NCBI RefSeq assembly: GCF_023712425.1
Contig: NZ_JAMAYG010000003.1
Coordinates: 124,001-188,000, forward strand
Direction: 5' to 3'
Source of the DNA: Rothia sp. P100
GTDB taxonomy: Bacteria > Actinomycetota > Actinomycetes > Actinomycetales > Micrococcaceae
Length of the DNA: 64,000 nucleotides
A model generated the notes under the pieces. It did no database searches and was not told the DNA's origin. It saw nothing but the letters and a program-made list of their open reading frames with translations. This document shows, piece by piece, positions 1 through 7,208 of the stretch. Each line of letters begins with the position of its first letter. Position 1 is the first letter of the stretch. The translations under genes were made by a program, and so were the position numbers.

Positions 1-890
1 TCACCGCTGCCGGAGTGCCCTGGCGTCTCATGTTGCCCCTCAAACCCTGGAAGGGCCAGTGGCAGCGCCCCGACCTGCGTAACCACCGCAAAATTGTGGT
101 GATTGACGGCGAAATCGCCTTTACGGGGTCACAGAACGCTATCCACAGCTCCTATAACCTCAAACGCAACCTCCGAAAAGGCTTGGAGTGGAAGGACCTC
201 TCGTATGTCTGCACCGGTCCTGTAGTTCACCAGCTCAACGCTGTGTTCGTCTCGGACTGGTACGCAGAAACCAAGGAACTTCTGCTCTCAGAAATTGACG
301 TCAGCATCATCAACGAAACCAAGGTGACCATCAACCAGCGTCCCTTAGCGCAAATTGTGCCCTCAGGCCCCGGGTTTGAAACCGAAAATAACCTACGTCT
401 GATCAACCACCTGATCTACAACGCTGAAGAGCGGGTCACTGTCTGCTCTCCCTACTTCGTACCAGAAGAAACCCTCTTGCAGGCACTGACCAACATGGCG
501 ATGTCCGGCATCGAGGTCACTCTCATCGTGTGCGAAAAAGGTGACCAATTCTTGCCCATCATGGGTCAGCGCTCCTACTATGAGCAGCTACTGCGCGCCG
601 GGATCAAGATTCAGCAGTACCCCGGCCCCACCGTCCTCCATTCCAAGTTCATGATTGTGGACGATGAAATAACCTTCATCGGTTCCTCTAACATGGATCC
701 CCGCTCCTTCGCCCTCAACTTTGAGGTTTCCACCTTCATCGTGGACAGGGGCATGGTCTCTGAACTTGAGCGTATTGCCAGTGACTATATCTCTGAATGC
801 AAAGAGCTTCGCTACGACGAGTGGGTCAACCGCCCCATTTATCAGAAGGTCACCGAGAACGTATGCCGGCTGTGGAGCGCCCTGCTCTAG
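1..890 (+). CDS. cls: Cardiolipin synthase, C-terminal part (5' end outside window)
   Basis: The open frame runs in from the left edge (codons begin at position 3) and stops with TAG at 888-890, so only about 295 C-terminal residues are seen of a family that is usually near 480. Two phospholipase D HKD motifs are present: HRKIVVID followed by GSQN near the start, and HSKFMIVDD followed by GSSN about 70 residues from the end. Two HKD motifs plus the DPRSFALNFE tail are typical of bacterial cardiolipin synthases, which condense phosphatidyl groups at the membrane. The N-terminal membrane segments expected of the family lie outside the window. A GTG at 15 is not the true start because the frame is open upstream of it. 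Confidence 0.9.
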   Translation, partial: TAAGVPWRLMLPLKPWKGQWQRPDLRNHRKIVVIDGEIAFTGSQNAIHSSYNLKRNLRKGLEWKDLSYVCTGPVVHQLNAVFVSDWYAETKELLLSEIDVSIINETKVTINQRPLAQIVPSGPGFETENNLRLINHLIYNAEERVTVCSPYFVPEETLLQALTNMAMSGIEVTLIVCEKGDQFLPIMGQRSYYEQLLRAGIKIQQYPGPTVLHSKFMIVDDEITFIGSSNMDPRSFALNFEVSTFIVDRGMVSELERIASDYISECKELRYDEWVNRPIYQKVTENVCRLWSALL

Positions 891-920
891 CAGCGCTACT
901 GACCCAACGAAGGTAGTTGC

Positions 921-2129
921 TTAGGCAGGGGCGACTGCCTCACCATCAAAGCGGCGCCCCTGACCGCTACCTTCGTATGCCAGTACGGTAATGTTGCCCG
1001 GCCCGGGTTTGATCTGCCCCATCTGCTCAGCTGGCACCTTCGCGCCAACATCCACAATGACAGCCCGCAGGTGTGACCCCGCCGGAATCAGAGCATCGCC
1101 CATGATGATGCTGCGCTCAACCACTGCACCTGCCTCTACGGTTACTCCGGGGCCAATGACGCTGTGTTCCACACGTCCGTGAACCCTCGCCCCGTGTGCC
1201 ACCAAAGACCCCTGAACCTGCGCAGTGGGGGCGATATAGGCCGGCGCGTAAGGGTCTGGGTGGGGAATAATAGCCCACCCCGGGGCGTCCAGCTGGAGCC
1301 CCTTACCCTCTAATAAATCCATGTGGGCACGGTAGTAGGCGTCAACGGTGCCCACATCTTTCCAGTACCCCTCCATCAAAAACTCGTGCACGGCACCGTG
1401 CTGAACCAGGTGTGGGATGAGAGTCTCACCGTAATCCCCTAGAGTCTCCCCCACGGCGTCGGTATCAGCTCGGTCGACACCCTCTAACAAGGCGTCCAGA
1501 GAGTTTCGAAGGGCGGTCACCGAGAAAACGAAGATCTCAGTGGCAATCTTCTGCGACGCTGGAGCCTTGGGTTTGTAGTCGTAAGCAACTACCTTTTGAC
1601 CATCAGTGCGCACCACCCCGTAACGGGAGGCGTCCTCATCAATCTCGGTCGTCACAATCGTGAGGTCAGAGCCAAGCTCATCGTGCTGCTCAAGGACCGG
1701 GCGCAGGTCCAGCTGATAGAGGTGGTCTGCGCTCATCACTATCACGTTCCGTGCACCCACCGATTCCAGGAGAGGCACCTGCTGGTAGAGAGCGTGCCCG
1801 TTACCGCTGGCAAAACCATCCACAGCATGACCCTGAACCGGCGGAAGAATACGCAAACCATCGCGGGTGCCGTCCAGGTCCCAGGGGCGTCCGCCGGCAA
1901 GATGCTGGTTGAGGGTGAAGGGCTGGTACTGCTCCACCACCCAGACGTGACGCAGCCCAGAGTGCGCCAGATTAGACAGGGCAACATCAATCATGCGGTA
2001 GATACCTGCGAAAGGGATAGCCGGTTTAGACCTGTGATCGGTCAGCGGCGAGAGCCTGCTCCCCCGGCCACCGGCAAGTACCAGGGCAACCGTCGGCGGC
2101 TGCTGAGTATGCGGAAAGGGATCTGACAT
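921..2129 (-). CDS. glgC: Glucose-1-phosphate adenylyltransferase (ADP-glucose pyrophosphorylase)
   Basis: The 402-residue product makes ADP-glucose from ATP and glucose-1-phosphate, the committed step of bacterial glycogen synthesis (or of maltose-1-phosphate/trehalose routes in actinobacteria). The N-terminal nucleotidyltransferase signature LVLAGGRGSRL followed by SKPAIPFAG is clear, as is YQPFTLNQHL. The C-terminal third is a left-handed beta-helix with hexapeptide-like repeats (HGARVHGRVEHSVIGPG region). Length and start (ATG at 2129) agree with the family. It stands alone, convergent with the cardiolipin synthase gene. A 6-bp inverted repeat AGTACA-N6-TGTACT at 2151-2168 lies in its promoter region. 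Confidence 0.95.
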   Translation of the reverse strand: MSDPFPHTQQPPTVALVLAGGRGSRLSPLTDHRSKPAIPFAGIYRMIDVALSNLAHSGLRHVWVVEQYQPFTLNQHLAGGRPWDLDGTRDGLRILPPVQGHAVDGFASGNGHALYQQVPLLESVGARNVIVMSADHLYQLDLRPVLEQHDELGSDLTIVTTEIDEDASRYGVVRTDGQKVVAYDYKPKAPASQKIATEIFVFSVTALRNSLDALLEGVDRADTDAVGETLGDYGETLIPHLVQHGAVHEFLMEGYWKDVGTVDAYYRAHMDLLEGKGLQLDAPGWAIIPHPDPYAPAYIAPTAQVQGSLVAHGARVHGRVEHSVIGPGVTVEAGAVVERSIIMGDALIPAGSHLRAVIVDVGAKVPAEQMGQIKPGPGNITVLAYEGSGQGRRFDGEAVAPA

Positions 2130-2150
2130 GGCAACCCACTCTCAATAGTA

Positions 2151-2168
2151 AGTACACATCTTTGTACT
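2151..2168. promoter_or_regulatory. Inverted repeat in the glgC promoter region
   Basis: AGTACA and TGTACT are separated by six bases, about 22 bp upstream of the glgC start codon. The position suits an operator or promoter overlap. No regulator is identified, and six-base arms can arise by chance. Confidence 0.3.
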
Positions 2169-2265
2169 AGCTATACTCGCACACTTTAGCCCTCTGAACA
2201 CCACAGATGACGCCGGTATTCTCTTCTACCAGGCTGGAGGGCTAGAGCCGGGGAGCACAGCAAAA

Positions 2266-2310
2266 GAAACCTTCAAAAGTACGGTCTTACTCCACACTTT
2301 TGAAGGTTTC
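2266..2310 (-). terminator. Intrinsic terminator after the monooxygenase gene
   Basis: Two perfect 15-base arms (GAAACCTTCAAAAGT at 2266-2280 and its complement at 2296-2310) enclose a 15-base loop. On the minus strand the hairpin is followed by TTTTG. It lies 45 bp beyond the stop codon of the minus-strand monooxygenase gene and so ends that transcript before glgC. Confidence 0.7.
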
Positions 2311-2354
2311 CTTATGATTCCTGGTGACGCACGGGGCGTTCCGGTCAGCTGGTC

Positions 2355-3767
2355 CTAGCGGACGTTGCCGTCCGCGGCGCTGCGCTGACCGACGTAGGCG
2401 CCGCGGTAGGCTGCAGCCGGGTGGGTATCTGCCACCTTGGTGATGCCCTCACCGAAGAGGTTCTCCCGCAGGGTGGAACCTTCGTAGGCGGTGCGGTAGC
2501 GGCCGCGCTTTTGCAGTTCGGGCACCACGAACTCCACGAAGTCTTCGAAGGAACCGGGTGAAACATGGTAGGCAAGGTTGATCCCGTCCAGGCCGCCCTC
2601 GTCAATCCAGCGTTCTAGCTCATCGGCAACGGTCTGGGGTGAGCCCACGATGACCTCGCCCATGCCGCCGGTAGCGCAGTGCTCAGCGATTTCATGACGT
2701 GTCCAGTCACGATCTTTGGATTGCAGGGTGAAGGGGGTCAGGAAGGACTGAATCGACTCAGTTTCAACGTACTTGAGCGCCTCGTCCTCATCGAACTGGG
2801 AGAGATCCACACCGCTCCAGCCGCCGATAATTGCCTGAGAAGCTTCTAAGTTGGCGTACTTCTTGTACTCCTCGAACTTTTCCTGCGCCTTCTCGTCAGT
2901 CTCATCAACCACAACCGAGAGCATGGCAAGAATCTTGGCATCATCACGGTTACGGCCCGCTGCTTCAACAGCGTCGCGGATGCGGCCGGTCAGCACCTTG
3001 GTCAAGTGGGGGCGCAGGGCGGTGATGAAAATAGCCTCAGCGTGCTTTCCAGCAAACTGCTGGCCGCGGGATGATGCGCCCGCCTGGAAAATGACCGGAG
3101 TGCGCTGGGGTGAGGGCTCGGACAGGGCGATACCGGGCACGGTGAAATGCTTCCCCTTGTGCTCGATGGGGTGCACCTTGGTGGGGTCAGCGAAGATACC
3201 ATTTTCACGGTCACGTAGCACCGCGCCGTCCTCCCAGGAACCTTCCCAGAGTTTGTAGCAAACATCCAAGAACTCATCTGCGATCTCGTAGCGGGTATCG
3301 TGCGGGATCTGAGCTGGCAGGCCCTGATTCTCAGCAGCTGACGCCAGGTAACTGGTCACCACGTTGAAGCCCACGCGGCCGCGGGTCAAGTGATCAAGGG
3401 TGGAGTAGGACCGTGCCAGGGTATAAGGCTGGTTGTACGTGGCAGCTGCGGTGACGCCGAAGCCAATGTTTTTGGTAACCGCTGCCATCGCTGAAATCTG
3501 CAGGAAGGGGTCGCCCACCGGAACCTGCGCGCCGTCGCGCAGGGCATCGGCCACCGAGTTCTTGTAGACATCGTAGACGCCCACCACATCGGCGATGAAG
3601 ATAGCGTCGAAAAGGCCCTTTTCGCAGACTTTTGCCAGATCAGTCCAGTATTCGATGGTGTTGTATTCATCGGCGCGGTTGCGGGGGTGGCGCCAGGTGC
3701 CGAAGCTCTGGTGGCTGGTGGTGGTCATATCGAACGCGTTGACGACGATGCGCTTCTTCTCGGTCAT
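2355..3767 (-). CDS. LLM-class flavin monooxygenase, NtaA/SnaA/DszA family
   Basis: The 470-residue product belongs to the FMNH2-dependent luciferase-like monooxygenases of the nitrilotriacetate/DszA type. Landmarks are an N-terminal strand VVNAFDM, the FDAIFIADVVGVYD segment, STLDHLTRGRVGFNVVTS and the ASSRGQQFAGKHAEAIF block. These enzymes need a separate flavin reductase and oxidise C-N or C-S bonds; YxeK of Bacillus subtilis is a relative acting on S-(2-succino)cysteine derivatives. The leader carries a SAM-IV riboswitch and a terminator, so expression should rise when SAM is low, which points to an organosulfur substrate. It is divergent from ssuBAC and is a paralogue of the enzyme encoded at 53567-54931. 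The exact substrate is not deducible. Confidence 0.88.
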   Translation of the reverse strand: MTEKKRIVVNAFDMTTTSHQSFGTWRHPRNRADEYNTIEYWTDLAKVCEKGLFDAIFIADVVGVYDVYKNSVADALRDGAQVPVGDPFLQISAMAAVTKNIGFGVTAAATYNQPYTLARSYSTLDHLTRGRVGFNVVTSYLASAAENQGLPAQIPHDTRYEIADEFLDVCYKLWEGSWEDGAVLRDRENGIFADPTKVHPIEHKGKHFTVPGIALSEPSPQRTPVIFQAGASSRGQQFAGKHAEAIFITALRPHLTKVLTGRIRDAVEAAGRNRDDAKILAMLSVVVDETDEKAQEKFEEYKKYANLEASQAIIGGWSGVDLSQFDEDEALKYVETESIQSFLTPFTLQSKDRDWTRHEIAEHCATGGMGEVIVGSPQTVADELERWIDEGGLDGINLAYHVSPGSFEDFVEFVVPELQKRGRYRTAYEGSTLRENLFGEGITKVADTHPAAAYRGAYVGQRSAADGNVR

Positions 3768-3825
3768 GAACCGGTGCCTTTCGGGTCGACCCTCACACCC
3801 CGTGCCTGGCTAGCGATACAAAAAT

Positions 3826-3854
3826 GGCGCCTAACCTCTTGTGAAGGTGGCGCC
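3826..3854 (-). terminator. Attenuator terminator of the SAM-IV leader
   Basis: On the minus strand GGCGCC-ACCT, a short loop and AGGT-TA-GGCGCC form a hairpin followed at once by ATTTTT (plus-strand A run at 3820-3824). It sits between the riboswitch aptamer and the monooxygenase start codon, the normal position of a transcriptional expression platform. Termination on SAM binding is inferred from the family's behaviour. Confidence 0.75.
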
Positions 3855-3883
3855 TGGTTGCGCCGTACTTGCAGTTATCTGCC

Positions 3884-3962
3884 GGATCCTCATCTGGGGC
3901 ACCCCGCTACGGGAGAGGGTTGCCGCCCAACGAGCCAGAGCTTAGCGTTGGGTCTCATGATC
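3884..3962 (-). ncRNA. SAM-IV riboswitch aptamer
   Basis: Read on the minus strand, the element starts with GATCATGAGACCC and has a P2-like stem (CCAACG...CGTTGGG). It then shows the conserved GGCAACCC, a P3 stem around TCTCCCGTAGCGGGG, GGTGCCCCAGATGAG and a closing GATC. The arrangement GGCAACC / GGTGCC / GATGA and the closing stem match the actinobacterial SAM-IV class rather than SAM-I. A plausible -10 (TAGACT, plus-strand 3971-3976) would start transcription almost at the first base of the aptamer. Assignment is by eye; a covariance-model search would separate SAM-IV from SAM-I/IV variants. Confidence 0.82.
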
Positions 3963-3970
3963 GCGGTTTT

Positions 3971-4001
3971 AGTCTAACCAGGTGAGGGGGCGCTGAGGCA
4001 A
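3971..4001 (-). promoter_or_regulatory. Putative promoter of the SAM-IV leader
   Basis: On the minus strand TTGCCT (plus 3996-4001) and TAGACT (plus 3971-3976) are separated by 19 bp. They lie just upstream of the SAM-IV aptamer, so the transcript would begin near 3964. The -10 fits the actinobacterial TANNNT pattern; the spacing is slightly long. Confidence 0.4.
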
Positions 4002-4017
4002 AGTTTAGGAGCTCTGT

Positions 4018-4030
4018 TTCACACTGTGAA
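4018..4030. promoter_or_regulatory. Palindrome between the two divergent riboswitch promoters
   Basis: TTCACA-C-TGTGAA is a perfect 13-base palindrome located between the minus-strand monooxygenase promoter and the plus-strand ssu promoter region. This is where an operator controlling a divergent pair would be expected. The cognate regulator is unknown. Confidence 0.4.
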
Positions 4031-4049
4031 CCGGGCTGGGTTCTGTTAC

Positions 4050-4095
4050 GGACGGCGGGCCGTCACGGAGCGTCACAAACGTTAAGAGGCGTCAC
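4050..4095 (+). repeat. Duplicated 46-bp upstream element, copy 1
   Basis: This 46-bp stretch recurs at 7115-7160 with two mismatches. It contains three CGTCAC hexamers (4061, 4071 and 4090) and an AACGTT palindrome. It ends 27 bp before a TAGGCT -10-like hexamer (4123-4128) that precedes the ssu riboswitch. The second copy has exactly the same spacing, so it is likely a regulator binding region rather than chance similarity. Confidence 0.65.
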
Positions 4096-4122
4096 AGGCT
4101 AGATTTTCAGGCACCGTGCCCA

Positions 4123-4128
4123 TAGGCT
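4123..4128 (+). promoter_or_regulatory. Putative -10 of the ssuBAC leader
   Basis: TAGGCT fits the actinobacterial TANNNT -10 pattern and is placed about 15 bp before the riboswitch P1 stem. No convincing -35 lies at 17-18 bp. With the duplicated 46-bp element just upstream, this suggests an activator-dependent promoter. Confidence 0.4.
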
Positions 4129-4142
4129 GAAGCCACCGATAA

Positions 4143-4229
4143 CCATCCAGAGCGACCGAGAGACTTGGCTCCACGACGTCGCAGCAACCACCCACAATAG
4201 GGGCCGGTGCTAACGCCAAGAAACGATGG
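4143..4229 (+). ncRNA. SAM-I (S-box) riboswitch upstream of ssuBAC
   Basis: The element has CCATC/GATGG as P1, AGAG followed by the P2 pair GCGAC/GTCGC with kink-turn-type GA bases, then GCAACC, a short P3, GGTGCTAA and AAACGATGG. This is the S-box order. The 3' strand of P1 (4225-4229) runs directly into the ribosome-binding sequence GGAG (4228-4231) of the ATPase gene that starts at 4238. SAM-stabilised P1 should therefore block translation initiation directly; no terminator hairpin is seen between aptamer and gene. Confidence 0.87.
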
Positions 4230-4237
4230 AGAAAGCA

Positions 4238-5035
4238 ATGAGCGCACTCACGCTAAAGCACACCCTCACCGCCTGTGACATCAACTTCTCTGGCATCGCT
4301 AAGAGCTTCGCCGGCGAGCGCGGGGCAGTCCACACGGTCCTCGAAGGTGTTTCGTTCACCGCCTATCCGGGTGAGATTATTTCGATTATTGGTTCCTCAG
4401 GCTGCGGTAAATCAACGCTGCTACGTGTAGCGGCTGGTTTGGAAGCAGCCAGCGCGGGTGAGGTCACCATCGACGGCGCTGCCGTTCGTGGCCTAGATTC
4501 ACGGGTAGCTATTGGGTTTCAGGAGCCCAGGCTTTTACCCTGGCGGTCTATTGCTAAGAATGTGGCTCTGGGGCTACCCAAGGGCACCCCTAAGGACGAC
4601 GCCCGGCAGCATGTTGATGCCCTCTTGCGGTTGGTGGGGTTGGGGGATTATGCGGCGCATCGCCCCCGCGAGATTTCAGGAGGCATGGCGCAGCGGGCAT
4701 CCCTGGCGAGAGCGCTAGCACGTAACCCCGGCGTCCTTCTGCTCGATGAGCCTTTTGGTGCGCTGGATGCCCTGACGCGTATCAAAATGCAGGATCTGCT
4801 GCTGGATATTCATGCTCAGGACCCCGCAACCATCCTATTGGTTACCCACGATGTGGAAGAAGCTCTTTACCTATCAGATCGCGTGATTGTGCTAGGCACA
4901 TCTGATCCGCACTCGCCTGCCACTATTACCCGAACGGTTGAGGTTCCCGGGCACCGGCCCCGTGATCGCGGGGATCTAGACCTCGCTTTGTTGCGCAAAG
5001 AATTGCTGGCTGAGCTCGGCGTCGAAGAGCACTAA
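4238..5035 (+). CDS. ssuB: ABC transporter ATPase, sulfonate/taurine type (SsuB-like)
   Basis: This is the ATP-hydrolysing subunit of an aliphatic-sulfonate-type importer. Walker A (GSSGCGKST), a Q-loop (GFQEPRLLPW), the signature (ISGGMAQR) and Walker B (LLLDEPFGALD) are all present. The Q-loop wording and short length are typical of SsuB/TauB. The ATG at 4226 lies inside the riboswitch P1 stem; ATG 4238 is preferred because GGAG sits 7 bp before it. It is followed by the binding protein and permease genes in the same direction. SAM control supports a sulfur-containing substrate. Confidence 0.9.
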   Translation: MSALTLKHTLTACDINFSGIAKSFAGERGAVHTVLEGVSFTAYPGEIISIIGSSGCGKSTLLRVAAGLEAASAGEVTIDGAAVRGLDSRVAIGFQEPRLLPWRSIAKNVALGLPKGTPKDDARQHVDALLRLVGLGDYAAHRPREISGGMAQRASLARALARNPGVLLLDEPFGALDALTRIKMQDLLLDIHAQDPATILLVTHDVEEALYLSDRVIVLGTSDPHSPATITRTVEVPGHRPRDRGDLDLALLRKELLAELGVEEH

Positions 5036-5121
5036 GTATCAGCCCTCTACTTTACCGGGTATCTGCCCCACCTGGCCCTTGCTTCTTGCACCTACACACT
5101 ACGAAATTTCAAGGAAACCCC

Positions 5122-6165
5122 GTGTCAATCTTTTCTCGTTTCGCCCAATCCTCCGCCCTCCTAGCCGCTGGCACCCTGCTACTGACCGGCTGCCTGGCAG
5201 GTGAAAACGCAACCCCTGAGGCCTCAGTCTCAGCCTCAGCCGCGGACACCACAATCACTGTCGACTACGCCACCTATAACCCGCTCTCCCTCATCATCAA
5301 GGAAAAAGGGTGGCTAGAGACTGCTCTCCAGGATGAGGGTAAAACCTTGGAATGGGTGCAGTCAGCGGGGTCGAATAAGGCTAATGAGGCTCTGCGGTCT
5401 GGGGTTCTTGACGTCGGCTCAACCGCCGGGTCAGCGGCACTCCTTGCCCGGTCGAACGGCTCCCCCATTCAGGTGATTGACCTCTACTCCCAGCCAGAAT
5501 GGGCTGCTCTGGTCACCACCCCCGACTCCGGTATCACCTCGGTTGCAGACTTGGCCGGTAAGTCAGTTGCAGTCACCAAGGGTACCGACCCCTACTTCTT
5601 CCTGCTCCAGGCACTTGAAGAAAACAATGTATCACCGCAGGATGTCACGATCGAGCAGCTCCAGCACGCTGACGGCCGCACCGCTCTCACCAAGGGCTCG
5701 GTGGATGCCTGGAGCGGGCTAGACCCCATCATGGCGGGCACTGAAATTGAAGACGGAAACATCCTCTTCTACCGCAACGTTGACTTCAATACCTACGGCT
5801 TTTTGAACGCTACTGAGGACTTCATCGCTTCTGATCCCGAGTCTGCTCAGACCATTGTTGATACCTACGAGTACGCCCGCGAGTGGGCTCTAGCTAACGA
5901 AGATGAGGCCATTCAGATTCTGGCGGATGAATCGGGTGTCACGCTAGAAACCGCACGCACCGTCTGGGAACGAACCAATCTAGACATTGATAACGTACCC
6001 GGGGAGGCCCAGCGCACCGTGCTGACAAGGGTTGGCCCTTACCTGGTTGAGTCCGGGGACGTCGCCACCCAGGCTGATGTGGACTCCGCTTTGGGCAGTC
6101 TCATCCACGATTCCTTTGCCACCCAGGCTGACCCTGCACATATCTCGGCTCTGGTGAGTGAATAG
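5122..6165 (+). CDS. ssuA: Aliphatic sulfonate ABC transporter substrate-binding lipoprotein (SsuA-like)
   Basis: The GTG at 5122 follows AAGGAA at a good distance, and the product opens with a lipoprotein signal peptide ending in LTGC. The mature part has the NMT1/SsuA-type fold signature: a YNPLSLIIKEKGWLE helix near the start, then SNKANEALRSGVLDVG and KGTDPYFFLLQALE. It should capture sulfonates outside the membrane for the ssuBC importer. The gene lies 86 bp after ssuB and 2 bp before the permease gene, so the three are co-transcribed. The substrate is inferred from the family and the SAM-I leader; a taurine-like ligand is equally possible. Confidence 0.86.
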   Translation: MSIFSRFAQSSALLAAGTLLLTGCLAGENATPEASVSASAADTTITVDYATYNPLSLIIKEKGWLETALQDEGKTLEWVQSAGSNKANEALRSGVLDVGSTAGSAALLARSNGSPIQVIDLYSQPEWAALVTTPDSGITSVADLAGKSVAVTKGTDPYFFLLQALEENNVSPQDVTIEQLQHADGRTALTKGSVDAWSGLDPIMAGTEIEDGNILFYRNVDFNTYGFLNATEDFIASDPESAQTIVDTYEYAREWALANEDEAIQILADESGVTLETARTVWERTNLDIDNVPGEAQRTVLTRVGPYLVESGDVATQADVDSALGSLIHDSFATQADPAHISALVSE

Positions 6166-6167
6166 CC

Positions 6168-7025
6168 ATGTCTTTGCTTCCAGCCACTGATACCCGCCCC
6201 GCCGAAACTAAGCGAGTAGCACGTAGCCGGGCGGGGGCGTCCTCACGGCCCGTGCAACTGAGCACCCGAGGCCACCGCTGGCTGCCCTGGTTAGGCGCTC
6301 TGCTTCCTCTCACTCTGCTGGCACTCTGGCAGTACCTGAGCTTGACCGGGGTGTTCAGCGCCGTCCAGTTGCCCGCACCATCTAGGGTGGTTGCAGCAGC
6401 CCTTGACCTTCTTGGACGCGGCCAGCTGGGAATACACATTGCGATCTCAACCCAGCGCGTCCTCCTTGGTTTCACCATTGGTGCCCTCTTGGGCCTGGCA
6501 TTGGGTGCCTGGGTGGGCCTCTCCCGCTGGGCTAACCTGCTCGCGGCACCCACCATCGGGGCGCTACGCGCTGTTCCCTCTCTGGCCTGGGTTCCCCTGC
6601 TCCTGCTGTGGATTGGCATCGGTGAGAACTCAAAGGTCACTCTCATCGCCATCGGTGCTTTCTTCCCGGTCTATACCACTGTCTCAGCCGCGCTTGCCCA
6701 TGTGGACCCCAAACTGGTTGAAGCGGCCCGCACCTTCGGCATCCGCGGGCTGGGTCTCTTCACTACGGTTCAGCTACCGGCGGTTTTGCCCGCGGTTGTC
6801 TCGGGGCTGCGTCTGGCCCTCGCTCAGGCCTGGCTCTTCCTGGTGGCAGCTGAGCTGCTAGGTGCGTCCATGGGGCTCGGGTTCTTACTCACTGACTCCC
6901 AGAACAACGGCCGCACCGACCGCCTGTTGCTGGCCATCGTCCTCCTAGCGATTCTGGGTAAGCTGACCGACCTGGCTCTGGGTGCTTTTGAACGCTGGGT
7001 CAAGGTCCGCTTCCCCTCCAACTAG
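6168..7025 (+). CDS. ssuC: Sulfonate-type ABC transporter permease (SsuC-like)
   Basis: The 285-residue integral membrane protein has a long basic N-terminal tail (about 40 residues) and then roughly six hydrophobic segments. The cytoplasmic EAA loop reads EAARTFGIRGLGLFTTVQLPAVLPAVVSGLRLAL, the BPD_transp_1 contact for the ATPase. The segment LPAPSRVVAAAL and the ending are typical of SsuC/TauC. It starts 2 bp after ssuA, showing tight translational linkage. A hairpin at 7051-7085 lies just downstream and probably ends the operon. Confidence 0.9.
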   Translation: MSLLPATDTRPAETKRVARSRAGASSRPVQLSTRGHRWLPWLGALLPLTLLALWQYLSLTGVFSAVQLPAPSRVVAAALDLLGRGQLGIHIAISTQRVLLGFTIGALLGLALGAWVGLSRWANLLAAPTIGALRAVPSLAWVPLLLLWIGIGENSKVTLIAIGAFFPVYTTVSAALAHVDPKLVEAARTFGIRGLGLFTTVQLPAVLPAVVSGLRLALAQAWLFLVAAELLGASMGLGFLLTDSQNNGRTDRLLLAIVLLAILGKLTDLALGAFERWVKVRFPSN

Positions 7026-7050
7026 CCCCGGCTTCCAGGATAAGCCTAAA

Positions 7051-7085
7051 CTTCACCGGCATGTTCTTACGTCACGCCGGTGAAG
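7051..7085 (+). terminator. Hairpin after ssuC
   Basis: CTTCACCGGC (7051-7060) pairs perfectly with GCCGGTGAAG (7076-7085) across a 15-base loop, followed by CTTTG. The stem is strong but the T-run is short, so it is a probable rather than certain intrinsic terminator. Confidence 0.55.
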
Positions 7086-7114
7086 CTTTGGGCCATCGGG
7101 CGGAGGGATCCAGC

Positions 7115-7160
7115 GGACGGCGGGCTGTCACGGAGCGTCACAAACGTTAAGGGGCGTCAC
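7115..7160 (+). repeat. Duplicated 46-bp upstream element, copy 2
   Basis: This is the second copy of the element at 4050-4095 (44 of 46 bases identical). It again ends exactly 27 bp before a TAGGCT -10-like hexamer (7188-7193) in front of a SAM-I riboswitch. The conserved position relative to the promoter argues for a shared transcription factor for ssuBAC and the acetyl-CoA synthetase gene. Confidence 0.65.
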
Positions 7161-7187
7161 GGTTAGAGCCGTCACCCGGGCGGGCTT

Positions 7188-7193
7188 TAGGCT
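7188..7193 (+). promoter_or_regulatory. Putative -10 of the acs leader
   Basis: TAGGCT is identical to the hexamer before the ssu riboswitch and lies 15 bp before P1 of the second S-box element. As in the ssu leader, no clear -35 is visible. Confidence 0.4.
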
Positions 7194-7208
7194 GGAAGGG
7201 CACGCAAA

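Noticed and set aside
1596-2126. 176-codon plus-strand frame opposite glgC
   Set aside because: It lies fully antisense to a well-conserved gene and its translation has no recognisable domain.
4226-4237. Upstream ATG of ssuB
   Set aside because: It falls in the P1 stem of the riboswitch and has no ribosome-binding site before it; ATG 4238 is better placed.
5086-5121. Upstream TTG start of ssuA
   Set aside because: It would add 12 residues before the signal peptide; GTG 5122 has AAGGAA at correct spacing.
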